35,232 nucleotides of DNA from Nonomuraea sp. MG754425 (GTDB lineage Bacteria; Actinomycetota; Actinomycetes; Streptosporangiales; Streptosporangiaceae). Every line of letters begins with the position of its first letter. Within the stretch, counting starts at the first letter, position 1. Of this stretch, positions 22,525-30,950 are shown in pieces. The notes beneath the pieces were generated by a model. That model had not been told where the DNA came from and made no database searches. It worked only from the letters and a program-made list of their open reading frames with translations. The stretch is from positions 1-35,232 of the forward strand of contig NZ_SSXE01000096.1 in NCBI RefSeq assembly GCF_021699195.1, read 5' to 3'. The translations under genes and the position numbers were made by a program.

Positions 22525-23289
22525 TCACCGTGACTGCGGTTTGGGCGGCCCGAACGAGCGCCGCACGATGCCGGCGCTCTCGTCCAGTCCCTTCACCTTC
22601 TTGCCGTTGACGTGCACCGTCACCGCCGCGGCGTCGGCCAGCAACATGTTGACCTTGTCCGGCGCACGCCACGTGGACGTCCGGCCGGCCTTGAACGTCC
22701 CGGCGAAGAGCTTGTGCCCGTCGGCGTCGTGCAGGCTCACGTACGACGACCGCTTGGCCTTGATACGCACCGTGACCGTGTTCTTGGCGTCGGCCTTGGC
22801 CGGCTTCGCGCCGGGCGACTCGGTGATGGGCGTGTTCGGCGGGACGCTGGGCCGCGCCGAGGCCACCCGCACGTCCCCCGCCGTGCGCACCTGGTCGCCG
22901 GACCCGCCGACGACTCGCATCATGCCGAAGACCACCACGATCGCCAGCGCCACACCGAGCGCCATCGTCCAGTTGGGCCCCCGGCGCTCCGGCAGGTTGA
23001 TCTTGCGGTCGGCCTGGAAGACGGCCGAGGCCGGCATGGGCTGCGGGGCCCCGCCGTGTTGCTGGTCGTAGAGATGGACGGTGGCCTCCGGATCGAGACC
23101 CACCGCCTTGGCCACGGCTCTGACGTGCCCGCGCGCGTAGAACGCGCCGCCGCACTGGCCGTAGTCGTCCTGTTCGAGGCCATGGATCATCGCCTCGCGA
23201 ATCCTCGTGGCCGCGCTCACCTGCGCGACCGTCAGCCCGGCCGCCTGTCTGGCCGCCCGCAGCATGGCCCCGATGCTCTGCTCTTGCAC
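22525..23289 (-). CDS. RodZ-like membrane-anchored helix-turn-helix protein (DUF4115)
   Basis: A 254-residue protein with an N-terminal HTH_25 domain (residues 1-80; SIGAMLRAARQAAGLTVAQV, IREAMIHGLEQDDYGQ), a basic segment, one membrane helix at about 108-126 (TMALGVALAIVVVFGMM), and an exported DUF4115 domain (about 170-245). RodZ links the cytoskeleton to wall synthesis in rods; the actinobacterial homologue between ftsK and rimO is less understood. Start is GTG 23289, with a G-rich ribosome binding site that also forms one arm of a hairpin. Family is clear, cellular role inferred. Confidence 0.87.
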   Translation of the reverse strand: MQEQSIGAMLRAARQAAGLTVAQVSAATRIREAMIHGLEQDDYGQCGGAFYARGHVRAVAKAVGLDPEATVHLYDQQHGGAPQPMPASAVFQADRKINLPERRGPNWTMALGVALAIVVVFGMMRVVGGSGDQVRTAGDVRVASARPSVPPNTPITESPGAKPAKADAKNTVTVRIKAKRSSYVSLHDADGHKLFAGTFKAGRTSTWRAPDKVNMLLADAAAVTVHVNGKKVKGLDESAGIVRRSFGPPKPQSR

Positions 23290-23302
23290 AGCGAATCGCC
23301 CC

Positions 23303-23330
23303 CCACCACACCGGCTACTCTTCGTGGTGG
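23303..23330 (-). promoter_or_regulatory. Hairpin covering the ribosome binding site of the RodZ-like gene
   Basis: CCACCAC (23303-23309) and GTGGTGG (23324-23330) are perfect 7-base complements around a 14-base loop. In the mRNA (minus strand) the 3' arm runs straight into the G-rich stretch GTGGTGGGGGG that must serve as Shine-Dalgarno before GTG 23289, so folding could limit translation. The flank at 23331-23360 is A/T-rich and may hold the promoter (TTGCAA at 23354-23359). Confidence 0.45.
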
Positions 23331-23372
23331 TTCACATTCAATCAGTTATCATCTTGCAAGCATGCATTGGGG

Positions 23373-25886
23373 TCATTCGCCACGCAGGTCGGCCAGCAAA
23401 CCAGGCAGATCGTCGGGCTTGACGAGCACCTCGCGGGCCTTGGAGCCCTCGCTCGGGCCCACCACGTCGCGGCTCTCCAGCAGGTCCATCAACCGTCCCG
23501 CCTTGGCGAACCCGACCCGCAGCTTGCGCTGCAACATCGAGGTCGAGCCGAACTGCGTGGTCACGATCAGCTCGGCCGCCTGGATCAGCAGGTCGAGGTC
23601 GTCGCCGATGTCCTCGTCGATCTCCCGCTTGACCGGCGCCGCCGAGACGTCCTCGCGGTACTCGACCTGCATCTGCTCCTTGCAGTGCAGGACGATCTCG
23701 GCGATCTCCTTCTCCGAGACGAACGCGTTCTGGATCCGGATCGGCTTGCTCGCCCCCATGGGCAGGAACAACGCGTCACCCTGCCCGACCAGCTTGTCGG
23801 CCCCCGGCTGGTCCAGGATGACCCGCGAGTCGGTCAGCGAGGAGACGGCGAAGGCGAGCCTGGACGGCACGTTCGCCTTGATCAGGCCGGTGACCACGTC
23901 CACCGACGGCCGCTGCGTGGCGATCACCAGATGGATGCCCGCCGCACGGGCGAGCTGGGTGATCCGCACGACCGAATCCTCGACGTCACGCGGGGCCACC
24001 ATCATCAGGTCGGCCAGCTCGTCCACGATCACCAGCAGGTACGGATACGGCTGGTAGACCCGCTCACTGCCCGGCGGCGGCTGCAACTTGCCCGCCCGCA
24101 CCGCCTTGTTGAACTCGTCCACATGCCGGAACCCCGACGCCGCCAGGTCGTCGTAGCGCCGGTCCATCTCCCCCACGACCCATTCGAGGGCCTCGGCGGC
24201 CTTCTTCGGGCTCGTGATGATCGGAGTGATCAGGTGGGGGATGCCCTCGTACACGCTCAGCTCGACCCGCTTGGGATCCACCAGCACCATGCGCACCTCG
24301 TCGGGGGTGGCCCGCATCAGGATGCTGGTGATCAACCCGTTGACACACACCGACTTACCCGCACCCGTGGCGCCGGCGATGAGCAGGTGAGGCATCTTGG
24401 CGAGGTTCGCGACGATGGTGCGGCCCTCGACGTCCTTGCCGAGACCGACGATCATCGGATGGTGGTCGGCCTGCGCCACCTGGGAACGCAGCACGTCTCC
24501 GAGCGCGACCAGATCCTTGTCCGCGTTCGGGATCTCCACCCCGATCGCCGACTTGCCCGGAATCGGCGACAAAATCCGCACATCAGCCGACTTGACGGCA
24601 TAGGCGATGTTCTTGGTGAGCGCGGTGACCTTCTCCACCTTCACCGCCGGCCCGAGCTCGATCTCGTAACGGGTCACCGTCGGACCCCGCGTGAAACCGA
24701 TGACCTGCGCGTCGATGGTGAACTGCTCCAGCACGCTGGTCAGCGCGTTCACCACGGTCGTGTTGGCCTTGGTCTGCGGCTTGGGCGCGCTGCCCTGCTT
24801 GAGGTACTGCAGGTCGGGCAGGCTGTAGGGGCCCGCCTGCGGCGACAGCACGAGCTGCTCGACCTTGCGCGGCGCGGGCGTCGGCTGCGGCGGCTCAGGG
24901 CGCCTCTCAGCCTCGGCGGCGGGCGTCTCCTCCTCGTCCGTCAGCCCGGGGACGATCTCCGGCGAGTGGTCGGCCTTCTTGTCCTTCTCCGCCAGCACGG
25001 GAGAGTCGTACGGCTTGACGCCCTCGCCGCCCTCGCCGTCGCCCGTCTTCTTGGCCCTGACCCGCTTCCTGGCGGACGGCTTCGGCCCGCCCTCGGCGTC
25101 GGCCTGCCGCTCGAACAGCAGGTGCTTGAGCTCGTTCAGCCGCTCGGGGATCCGGTGCACGGGCGTGGCGGTGATCACCAGCACCCCGAACCCGGACAGG
25201 AGCAGCAGCAGCGGGATCGTCACCCAGGGCGGCAGGATGCTCATCGGGGGCGCGGACACGATGAACCCGACCATGCCGCCGGCCTGGGTGATCTTGTCCA
25301 TGCCCTGGCCCTCGCCGGCCGGGTAGGGCGTGCCGTTGGCGACGTGGATGACGCCGAGCGCACCGACCATCAGCGCGGCCCAGCCGATCACCATGCGCCC
25401 GGTGTCGGCGTTCTGGTCGGGGTGGCGCAGGTAACGCCAGGCCAGCAGCCCGAACAGCAGCGGCAGCGCCCAGGCCAGCGAGCCGAACACGCCGCGCACG
25501 GCGGCGTTGACCACACCGGCCACCGCCCCGTCGGAGTCGCGCCAGGTCATGGCGGCCAGCACGATCGCGCCGGCCAGCACCGTCAGGCCCACGCCGTCGC
25601 GGCGGTGGGAGGGATCGAGCTCCCGGGCGTTCTTGCCCAGAGCTCGCGCCGCGCTGCCGATGCCGTTGGCGAACAACATCCACAGCCCGACAATCAGCCT
25701 GCCGATCATGGTGAAGACCCAGCTGATCGGATCCTGGTGGGTCATCGGGGGTTTGCGGCCGGAGGCGGTCGCCTTGGCCTTGGGCCGTCCCGCCGACGTG
25801 CCCCCGCGCTTGGCGGGGGACGAGCGAGACGAGGTCGACCGCTTCGCCGGCCCCTTCGATGCACTTTTCGGCGTACGGGTGGCCAT
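23373..25886 (-). CDS. ftsK: DNA translocase FtsK/SpoIIIE
   Basis: An 837-residue septal DNA pump. A Lys/Ser/Thr-rich N-terminal tail (1-46) is followed by about four to five membrane helices (55-240), a charged Pro/Glu-rich linker (about 260-340), and the motor domain with Walker A GATGAGKS (Lys511) and Walker B LLVIVDELADLMM. The C-terminal gamma winged helix (about 765-837) holds LIVTTQFGSTSMLQRKLRVG, which reads KOPS/SRS polarity sequences. ATG 25886 (MATRTPKS) is preferred; the frame reaches 26057, but this would overlap the divergent phosphatase gene and the AGGTG repeats. No strong Shine-Dalgarno. First gene of the block down to clgR. Confidence 0.94.
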   Translation of the reverse strand: MATRTPKSASKGPAKRSTSSRSSPAKRGGTSAGRPKAKATASGRKPPMTHQDPISWVFTMIGRLIVGLWMLFANGIGSAARALGKNARELDPSHRRDGVGLTVLAGAIVLAAMTWRDSDGAVAGVVNAAVRGVFGSLAWALPLLFGLLAWRYLRHPDQNADTGRMVIGWAALMVGALGVIHVANGTPYPAGEGQGMDKITQAGGMVGFIVSAPPMSILPPWVTIPLLLLLSGFGVLVITATPVHRIPERLNELKHLLFERQADAEGGPKPSARKRVRAKKTGDGEGGEGVKPYDSPVLAEKDKKADHSPEIVPGLTDEEETPAAEAERRPEPPQPTPAPRKVEQLVLSPQAGPYSLPDLQYLKQGSAPKPQTKANTTVVNALTSVLEQFTIDAQVIGFTRGPTVTRYEIELGPAVKVEKVTALTKNIAYAVKSADVRILSPIPGKSAIGVEIPNADKDLVALGDVLRSQVAQADHHPMIVGLGKDVEGRTIVANLAKMPHLLIAGATGAGKSVCVNGLITSILMRATPDEVRMVLVDPKRVELSVYEGIPHLITPIITSPKKAAEALEWVVGEMDRRYDDLAASGFRHVDEFNKAVRAGKLQPPPGSERVYQPYPYLLVIVDELADLMMVAPRDVEDSVVRITQLARAAGIHLVIATQRPSVDVVTGLIKANVPSRLAFAVSSLTDSRVILDQPGADKLVGQGDALFLPMGASKPIRIQNAFVSEKEIAEIVLHCKEQMQVEYREDVSAAPVKREIDEDIGDDLDLLIQAAELIVTTQFGSTSMLQRKLRVGFAKAGRLMDLLESRDVVGPSEGSKAREVLVKPDDLPGLLADLRGE

Positions 25887-25943
25887 GATGCCAAAGGTAC
25901 GACGGAGACACCGGGGTACGCGCGGAGGCTCGCCGGTGTCCTG

Positions 25944-25988
25944 ACAGGTGGACACCTGAAAGGTGACGCGACCGAAAGGTGACGCGAT
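25944..25988. repeat. AGGTG inverted and tandem repeats between ftsK and the phosphatase gene
   Basis: CAGGTG-GA-CACCTG (25945-25958) is a perfect inverted repeat, and GAAAGGTGACGCGA occurs twice in tandem (25958-25971 and 25974-25987). AGGTG thus appears four times in about 40 bases, once inverted. Located 59 bases before ftsK and 63 before the divergent phosphatase gene: a candidate regulator-binding cluster. Confidence 0.55.
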
Positions 25989-26038
25989 GTTCACCCCGCG
26001 TCCGACCGGGGGCCGAGTTCCCCTCCATCGGCCGTTCG

Positions 26039-26050
26039 TATATCTGACCC
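26039..26050 (+). promoter_or_regulatory. Probable leaderless promoter of the tyrosine phosphatase gene
   Basis: TATATC (26039-26044) ends seven bases before the A of ATG 26051, the spacing expected for a leaderless transcript, and no Shine-Dalgarno is present. A good -35 box is not seen. Confidence 0.4.
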
Positions 26051-26710
26051 ATGCCACTGCCGAACCTCCGGGACGTCGCGGCGGAGACCGCGCTGCGCCC
26101 CGGTGTGCTCTACCGTTCCGCGCAGCCGCACACGCTCACCCCGCAGGACGCCGAACTGGTGGCGGGGCTGCGGCTCATCGCGGACCTGCGCGGCGACGAC
26201 GAGCGGGTGGCGGGCGACTGGGCGGCCGTGCTGGGCGGCGCGGTCCGGCACGCGCCCCTGGGAGCCGGCTCGACGCTCTCGCCCGCCCACCTCCGCGAGT
26301 CACCCGCCGACCTGGACCTGGGCGACATGTACGTGGCGCTCCTGCGCCACCGGGCGACCTGGTTCGCGGGGGTGATCGCGGAGATCGCCGACCACCTGCC
26401 CGCGCTCGTCCACTGCGCCGCGGGCAAGGACCGCACGGGCATCGTGGTGGCGCTCATCCTCGACCTGCTGGGCGTGGACCACGAGGCCATCGTGCGCGAC
26501 TACGCGCTGACCGCCAAGGAGTTGCCCGAGGTGCTGGTCACGCTCGCGCTGCCCGCCGGCACCCCGGCCGCGCTGCTGGACGCCCCGGAGAGCGCGATCC
26601 GCACGTTGCTCGCGGCGGTGGCCGGGCACGGCGGCGCGGAACGGCTCCTGCTGGCCAACGGCCTGACCCGCGGGCACGCGGACCGGCTGCGCGCCGCCCT
26701 CCTCCCCTGA
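26051..26710 (+). CDS. Tyrosine-protein phosphatase, PtpB-like (Y_phosphatase3)
   Basis: A 219-residue phosphatase. The P-loop HCAAGKDRTG (121-130) has nucleophile Cys122 and Arg128; the Lys-Asp in GKDRTG is the mark of the MptpB/atypical group that can act on phosphotyrosine, phosphoserine and phosphoinositides. N terminus LRPGVLYRSAQPHTLTP and IADLRGDDER are family features. No signal peptide. Stands alone between ftsK (divergent) and the response regulator (convergent, 25-base gap). Substrate unknown. Confidence 0.88.
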   Translation: MPLPNLRDVAAETALRPGVLYRSAQPHTLTPQDAELVAGLRLIADLRGDDERVAGDWAAVLGGAVRHAPLGAGSTLSPAHLRESPADLDLGDMYVALLRHRATWFAGVIAEIADHLPALVHCAAGKDRTGIVVALILDLLGVDHEAIVRDYALTAKELPEVLVTLALPAGTPAALLDAPESAIRTLLAAVAGHGGAERLLLANGLTRGHADRLRAALLP

Positions 26711-26735
26711 CCACCCGGACGCCGCCCCCACACGC

Positions 26736-27368
26736 TCACCCTCCCGGACGGGCCGCCGGGACGGCCTCGAACGCGGCCCGCATGGCCCCCACCCGGTCGG
26801 CCAGGTCCTTGACCGCCTCACGCAGCCCCTCGTCACCCGCGGTGTCCTCCGACAGCCCGGCCAGCCGCGACTCGACCGCCCCCAGCCGCGCCGCGAACCC
26901 GGCCATGGCCTCGTCGTCCCGGGTGAACTGGGCGAGCCGCGCCCGCTGCTCCAACAGCACGGCGCTCTTCCTGAACAACTCCATGAACACCGACACCTTC
27001 GAGCGCAGCACCCACGGGTCGAAGGGCTTGCTGAGATAGTCGACCGCGCCCGCCGCGTAGCCGCGGAAGTCCGCACCCGGCCCGGAGCCCGGCCCAGGGT
27101 TCGGCGCTGCGCCGGTCAGGAAGATGATCGGCATGTCTCGGGCCTGGTCGAGCCGCTTGATGTGGGTGGCGGTCGCGAAACCGTCCATGCCGGGCATCAG
27201 CACGTCGAGCAGGACGACCGCGAAGTCATGCCGCGACATCAGCTTCAGCGCCTCGGGGCCCGAGCGCGCCTTCAGCAGCACCTGCTGGAGCGGGCGCAGC
27301 ACGGCCTCCAGCGCGACCAGGCTCTCCTCGTTGTCGTCCACCAGCAGGATCTTGACCTGGCGGTTCAT
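26736..27368 (-). CDS. Response regulator with C-terminal helical tail
   Basis: A 210-residue protein: CheY-like receiver (residues 5-130) with acidic pair Asp11/Asp12, phosphoacceptor Asp55 in LLDVLMPGMDG, Thr85 and Lys114 (YLSKPFD), followed by a predicted helical/coiled-coil tail (130-200) instead of a DNA-binding domain. A Pro/Gly-rich insert (PNPGPGSGPG, 89-98) lies right after Thr85. Similar receivers often precede histidine kinases or PP2C phosphatases; here the PP2C gene is divergent across 196 bases. GGGAGGGAGAGG is the ribosome binding site. Likely acts by protein contact. Confidence 0.86.
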   Translation of the reverse strand: MNRQVKILLVDDNEESLVALEAVLRPLQQVLLKARSGPEALKLMSRHDFAVVLLDVLMPGMDGFATATHIKRLDQARDMPIIFLTGAAPNPGPGSGPGADFRGYAAGAVDYLSKPFDPWVLRSKVSVFMELFRKSAVLLEQRARLAQFTRDDEAMAGFAARLGAVESRLAGLSEDTAGDEGLREAVKDLADRVGAMRAAFEAVPAARPGG

Positions 27369-27564
27369 CCCTCTCCCTCCCGCTCACCCATGGCCGGCCG
27401 CCGGCAGCGGGCGGAACTCACGCCATGGAACGGTCCAGCGCGATATGGTGAGCGCGACTGCGTGACCATGGCGGCCTTCTTCACAACTGGAGGTATCAAC
27501 GCCAGCAGTCTGCCACCCTGAGAGTGACCGAACTGCCACATCGAGTGATGTTCTAGGACGCAGA
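27369..27564. promoter_or_regulatory. Divergent promoter region, response regulator / PP2C phosphatase
   Basis: 196 bases with no credible gene. GGCCGGCC at 27393-27400 is a perfect 8-base palindrome. No convincing sigma-B-type or housekeeping promoter is recognisable on either strand. TTCTAGGACGCAGA precedes the GTG at 27565 as a weak ribosome-binding region. Confidence 0.35.
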
Positions 27565-30027
27565 GTGGACACGACCCGGGTGTCGAGCACGGCCTTCGAC
27601 GGCACTCCCCACGCGCCGGCGCACGCGCGCAAGTTCGTCCGCCAGGTGCTCGGCGAATGGCGCCTGAGCCATCTCGCCGAGGACGCCGTACTGCTGACCA
27701 GCGAACTCGTCACGAACGCCGTCGTGCACGCGGGCACCGGCGTCGAGCTGACCTGCCGCCTGGACGCCGACGCCAGCCCGCCGAAACTCGAGATCGAGGT
27801 CGACGACCAGCTTCCCGGCCGCACCGTCCCGACGGGCCCGCCGCCGCCCGACGACGGCGAGCCGGCCACCTCGGGCCGGGGGCTGGCGCTCGCCGGGATG
27901 CTGGCCGACGCGTGGGGCGTCACCTACACCCGGACCGCCAAACGTGTGTGGGTGCGCATGGAGCTGGGCGAGGGCTGCGACCCGCAGGAGCCCGCGCACG
28001 GCCCCTCCCTGGCCCCGGGGCCGGTCGCGCCGCCCCTGGAGACCCTGCACGTCGGCGTGGTGATCAGCGACCTCGACGGGGTGGTCGAGTCGTGGAACCC
28101 CGAGGCGGAGCGGCTGCTCGGCTGGGAGGCGGAGCAGACCGTCGGCCGGTCGCTGAAGGACCTGGTGGCCTGGCGCGGGCACGGCCCGTACGCGCTGTCG
28201 CTGACCGACACGCTCAGCCTGGGCCGCTGGCGGGGCGAGGCCCGCATGCGGCACCGCGACGGAGACCTCGTCCCCGTCTACGTCTCCCAGCTCCGCGCCC
28301 GCGGGCACGCCGGCGAGCGCAGGTCGATCTGGATGATCGTCTCCAGCGACCACCGTTACGTGCTGACGCCTCCGTCCGCGCCGCTGCGCAGGGAGGCGGG
28401 CCGGCGCATCAAGGACCTGCTCGACCGGGACATGCCGTTCGCCGACCTGCTGCGGACGATCGCGCAGATCACCCAGGTCTCCAGCGGCGGCGACGCCGCG
28501 TACGTGCTGCTCGGGGCGGAGGGCGGCAACCGGTTCGGCGTGGCCGCCGGGGTGGGCGCGACGGCGGGGCTGGTGGGCGTGCTGGCCACCGGCGTGTTCG
28601 GCGCCGACCGCGGCACGCCGACGCTGATCGACGACCTGCTCGCCGCGGACGTCGAGCTGGCCCAGCAGCTCCGGGCCAGGTCGCTGGCGTGCGCGCCGCT
28701 GCTCGTGGCGGGCGAGGTGATCGGCTATCTCGTCGTCACCGACTCCCGGCCGGGCCGCTTCGAGCAGGAGCTGACGGTCAGCCTCCAGCACATCGCCGGC
28801 CAGGTGGCGGTGAGCGTGCACCGCCAGCGGCTGGCCGAGCAGGACCGTGCGCACCGGGGGCGGCTGTCGTTCCTGGCCGAGGCGGGCGAACTACTCGCGG
28901 GCGTGCACGACGAGGAGCTGATCGCGGCGCTGACCGCGCAGCTCGTGGTGCCCAAGATCGCCACCTGGGCGGCGGTCTACCTGACCGACCTGGCCGGCAT
29001 GACCAGGCTCGCCCACGTCTGGCACAGCGAGGAGAGCCACAACGCCGAGCTGCGCAAGTCGCTGCCCGCCATCCCCCGCACCGCGCTGACCGAGGTGAGC
29101 TGGCCGGTCGGCCCGGAGAACGTGCTGGCCTTCCCCCTGCTCACGCAGGGCAGGTCGCACGGCGCGCTGGTGATCGGCCGCGCCGAGCCGACGCTGCCGC
29201 TGGAGCTGGCCGACCTGCTCGCCGACCTGTGCCGCCTGGTGGCGCTCAACCTGCACACGGCCATGCTGTACGCCCGCCAGGCCACCACCTCACGGGTGCT
29301 CCAGCGCAGCCTGCTGCCCATGCGCGCGGCGCCCATGCCGGGCCTGGAGTCGGCGGTGGTCTACGAGCCGGCCGATGAGGGCGCCGACGTCGGGGGCGAC
29401 TTCTACGACCTGTTCACGGTGGCCGACCACTGGTGCTTCGCGCTCGGCGACGTGTGCGGCAGCGGCCCCGAGGCGGCTGCCGTCACGGGCCTGGCCCGGC
29501 ACGCCGTACGCCTGCTGGCCAAGGAGCACTACACGGTCGCCGACATCTTCGACCGGCTCAACCACGCGCTGCTGGAGGAGGGCGAGGAAGGCAGGTTCCT
29601 CAGCCTGCTGTGCGGGGAGCTGACCCCGCTGCCGCAGGGCGGCGCACTGTGCACGATCGCCTCGGCCGGCCACCCGCCGCCCCTGCTGCTGCGGCCCGAC
29701 GGCGAGGTACGGCCCGTGGCCACGCCGCAACTCCTGCTCGGCATCGAGTCCGGCGCCAGGTTCTACGTGGAGTCGTTCGAACTGGCGCCGGAGGAGGTGC
29801 TGCTGTGCGTCACCGACGGCGTGACCGAGCGGCGCAACGGCGGCCGGCTGCTGGACGACGGCGACGGCCTGTCGAAACTGCTGTCCGGCTGCACCGGGCT
29901 GAGCGCCCACGCGGTGGCCGAACGGGTGCGGCACGCGGTCGAGACGTTCGCCGCCGAACCCTCGCAGGACGACATGGCCCTGCTGGTGATCAAGGCTTCG
30001 GCGGCGCTGCGTCAGATGAAGCGGTAG
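27565..30027 (+). CDS. Multidomain PP2C phosphatase: HATPase - PAS - GAF - GAF - SpoIIE
   Basis: An 820-residue cytoplasmic signalling protein. Residues 1-135: anti-sigma-type ATPase with N box ELVTNAVVHA (Glu47, Asn51) and G box GRGLALAG (104-111). About 150-270: PAS domain (VVESWNPEAERLLGWEAEQT). About 285-435 and 440-570: two GAF-like sensors. About 590-815: SpoIIE/RsbU phosphatase with metal-binding Asp612 in ADVGGDFYDLF, GDVCGSGPEAAAVTG, CVTDGVTE and QDDMALLVI. It should dephosphorylate an anti-anti-sigma factor, and its ATPase part may be its own kinase or anti-sigma module. No sigma or anti-anti-sigma gene is adjacent. GTG start, weak AGGACG. The end overlaps galM by 16 bases. Confidence 0.9.
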   Translation: MDTTRVSSTAFDGTPHAPAHARKFVRQVLGEWRLSHLAEDAVLLTSELVTNAVVHAGTGVELTCRLDADASPPKLEIEVDDQLPGRTVPTGPPPPDDGEPATSGRGLALAGMLADAWGVTYTRTAKRVWVRMELGEGCDPQEPAHGPSLAPGPVAPPLETLHVGVVISDLDGVVESWNPEAERLLGWEAEQTVGRSLKDLVAWRGHGPYALSLTDTLSLGRWRGEARMRHRDGDLVPVYVSQLRARGHAGERRSIWMIVSSDHRYVLTPPSAPLRREAGRRIKDLLDRDMPFADLLRTIAQITQVSSGGDAAYVLLGAEGGNRFGVAAGVGATAGLVGVLATGVFGADRGTPTLIDDLLAADVELAQQLRARSLACAPLLVAGEVIGYLVVTDSRPGRFEQELTVSLQHIAGQVAVSVHRQRLAEQDRAHRGRLSFLAEAGELLAGVHDEELIAALTAQLVVPKIATWAAVYLTDLAGMTRLAHVWHSEESHNAELRKSLPAIPRTALTEVSWPVGPENVLAFPLLTQGRSHGALVIGRAEPTLPLELADLLADLCRLVALNLHTAMLYARQATTSRVLQRSLLPMRAAPMPGLESAVVYEPADEGADVGGDFYDLFTVADHWCFALGDVCGSGPEAAAVTGLARHAVRLLAKEHYTVADIFDRLNHALLEEGEEGRFLSLLCGELTPLPQGGALCTIASAGHPPPLLLRPDGEVRPVATPQLLLGIESGARFYVESFELAPEEVLLCVTDGVTERRNGGRLLDDGDGLSKLLSGCTGLSAHAVAERVRHAVETFAAEPSQDDMALLVIKASAALRQMKR

Positions 30028-30950
30028 GTCGTCGTGGACGTGCGGCGCTCGCCCGGGCGCAGCACCGTGGACGGGAACTGCGGCTGGTTCGGGGAGTCGG
30101 GGTAGTGCTGCGTCTCCAGGCACAACCCCGCGAACGGCCCGAACGGCGTCGCGACCCCGTCCAGCATGCCGCCGGCGTAGAACTGCACGCCCGGTTCGGT
30201 GGTCGTGACCTCCATGGTGAGGTCGCCGGCCGTCACCTTGACGCCGCCGTCGCCGTCGAGGACGAAGCAGTGGTCGTAGGCGCCGTCGTACCGCTCGCCC
30301 ACGGGGTGCGGCTCGGTGAAGTCGAACGGGGTGCCCTTGACCGGCGCCGCCTCGCCGGTGGGGATCTTGTCGCCGTCCACCGGCAGGTAGTGCTCGGACG
30401 CCATCTGGACGACGTGGTCGAGCACGTCGCCGCCGCCCTTGAGGTTGAAGTAGGCGTGGTTGGTCAGGTTGACCACGGTGGGCGCGTCGGTCTCGACGGC
30501 GTAGTCGATGCGCAGGGCGTCGTCGGCCAGCGTGTACGTCACCGAGGCGGTCAGCGTGCCGGGGAAGCCCTGGTCGCCGTCGGGGCTGGTGAGCGTCAGG
30601 GTGACCGACGAGCCGGTGCGCTCGGTGATCGTCCACACCCGGCTGTCGAAGCCCTCGGTGCCGCCGTGCAGGCAGTTGGGGCCGTTGTTGGCGGGCAGGG
30701 TGAACTCGACCCCGTCGAGGGTGAAGCGGGCGCCCGCGATGCGGTTGCCGTACCTGCCGACGACCGCGCCGAAGTAGCGGCTGCGGGTGCGATAGTCGTC
30801 GAGCGTGTCCAGCCCGAGCACCACGTTGACCCCCGACACCTCCAGCGTGCGGATGACGGCGCCGTAGGTGAGCACCTCGGCGCGCAGCCGTCCCGACGTC
30901 AGCTCCACCTGCTCGACCTGCTGGCCCGATGGCAGCGTTCCGAAGATCAT
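30012..30950 (-). CDS. galM: Aldose 1-epimerase (mutarotase)
   Basis: A 312-residue GalM-type enzyme that interconverts alpha and beta forms of aldoses. Key residues are visible: the general-acid His in NLTNHAYFNL and the general-base Glu in LCLETQHYPDSPN; the substrate-contact region GRYGNRIAGARF and NNGPNCLHGG are also typical. ATG 30950 has GGGAAGGG upstream and overlaps the lacI stop as ATGA, so the pair is coupled. The frame runs upstream to 31547 only as shadow of lacI. Next to a uronate dehydrogenase, it may supply the beta-pyranose form of a hexuronate; galactose or glucose are alternatives. Confidence 0.92.
   Translation of the reverse strand: MIFGTLPSGQQVEQVELTSGRLRAEVLTYGAVIRTLEVSGVNVVLGLDTLDDYRTRSRYFGAVVGRYGNRIAGARFTLDGVEFTLPANNGPNCLHGGTEGFDSRVWTITERTGSSVTLTLTSPDGDQGFPGTLTASVTYTLADDALRIDYAVETDAPTVVNLTNHAYFNLKGGGDVLDHVVQMASEHYLPVDGDKIPTGEAAPVKGTPFDFTEPHPVGERYDGAYDHCFVLDGDGGVKVTAGDLTMEVTTTEPGVQFYAGGMLDGVATPFGPFAGLCLETQHYPDSPNQPQFPSTVLRPGERRTSTTTYRFI

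Noticed and set aside
23367..25982. An 871-codon open frame antisense to ftsK
   Set aside because: FtsK on the minus strand has complete Walker and gamma-domain motifs; the opposite frame is His/Arg/Gln-rich noise.
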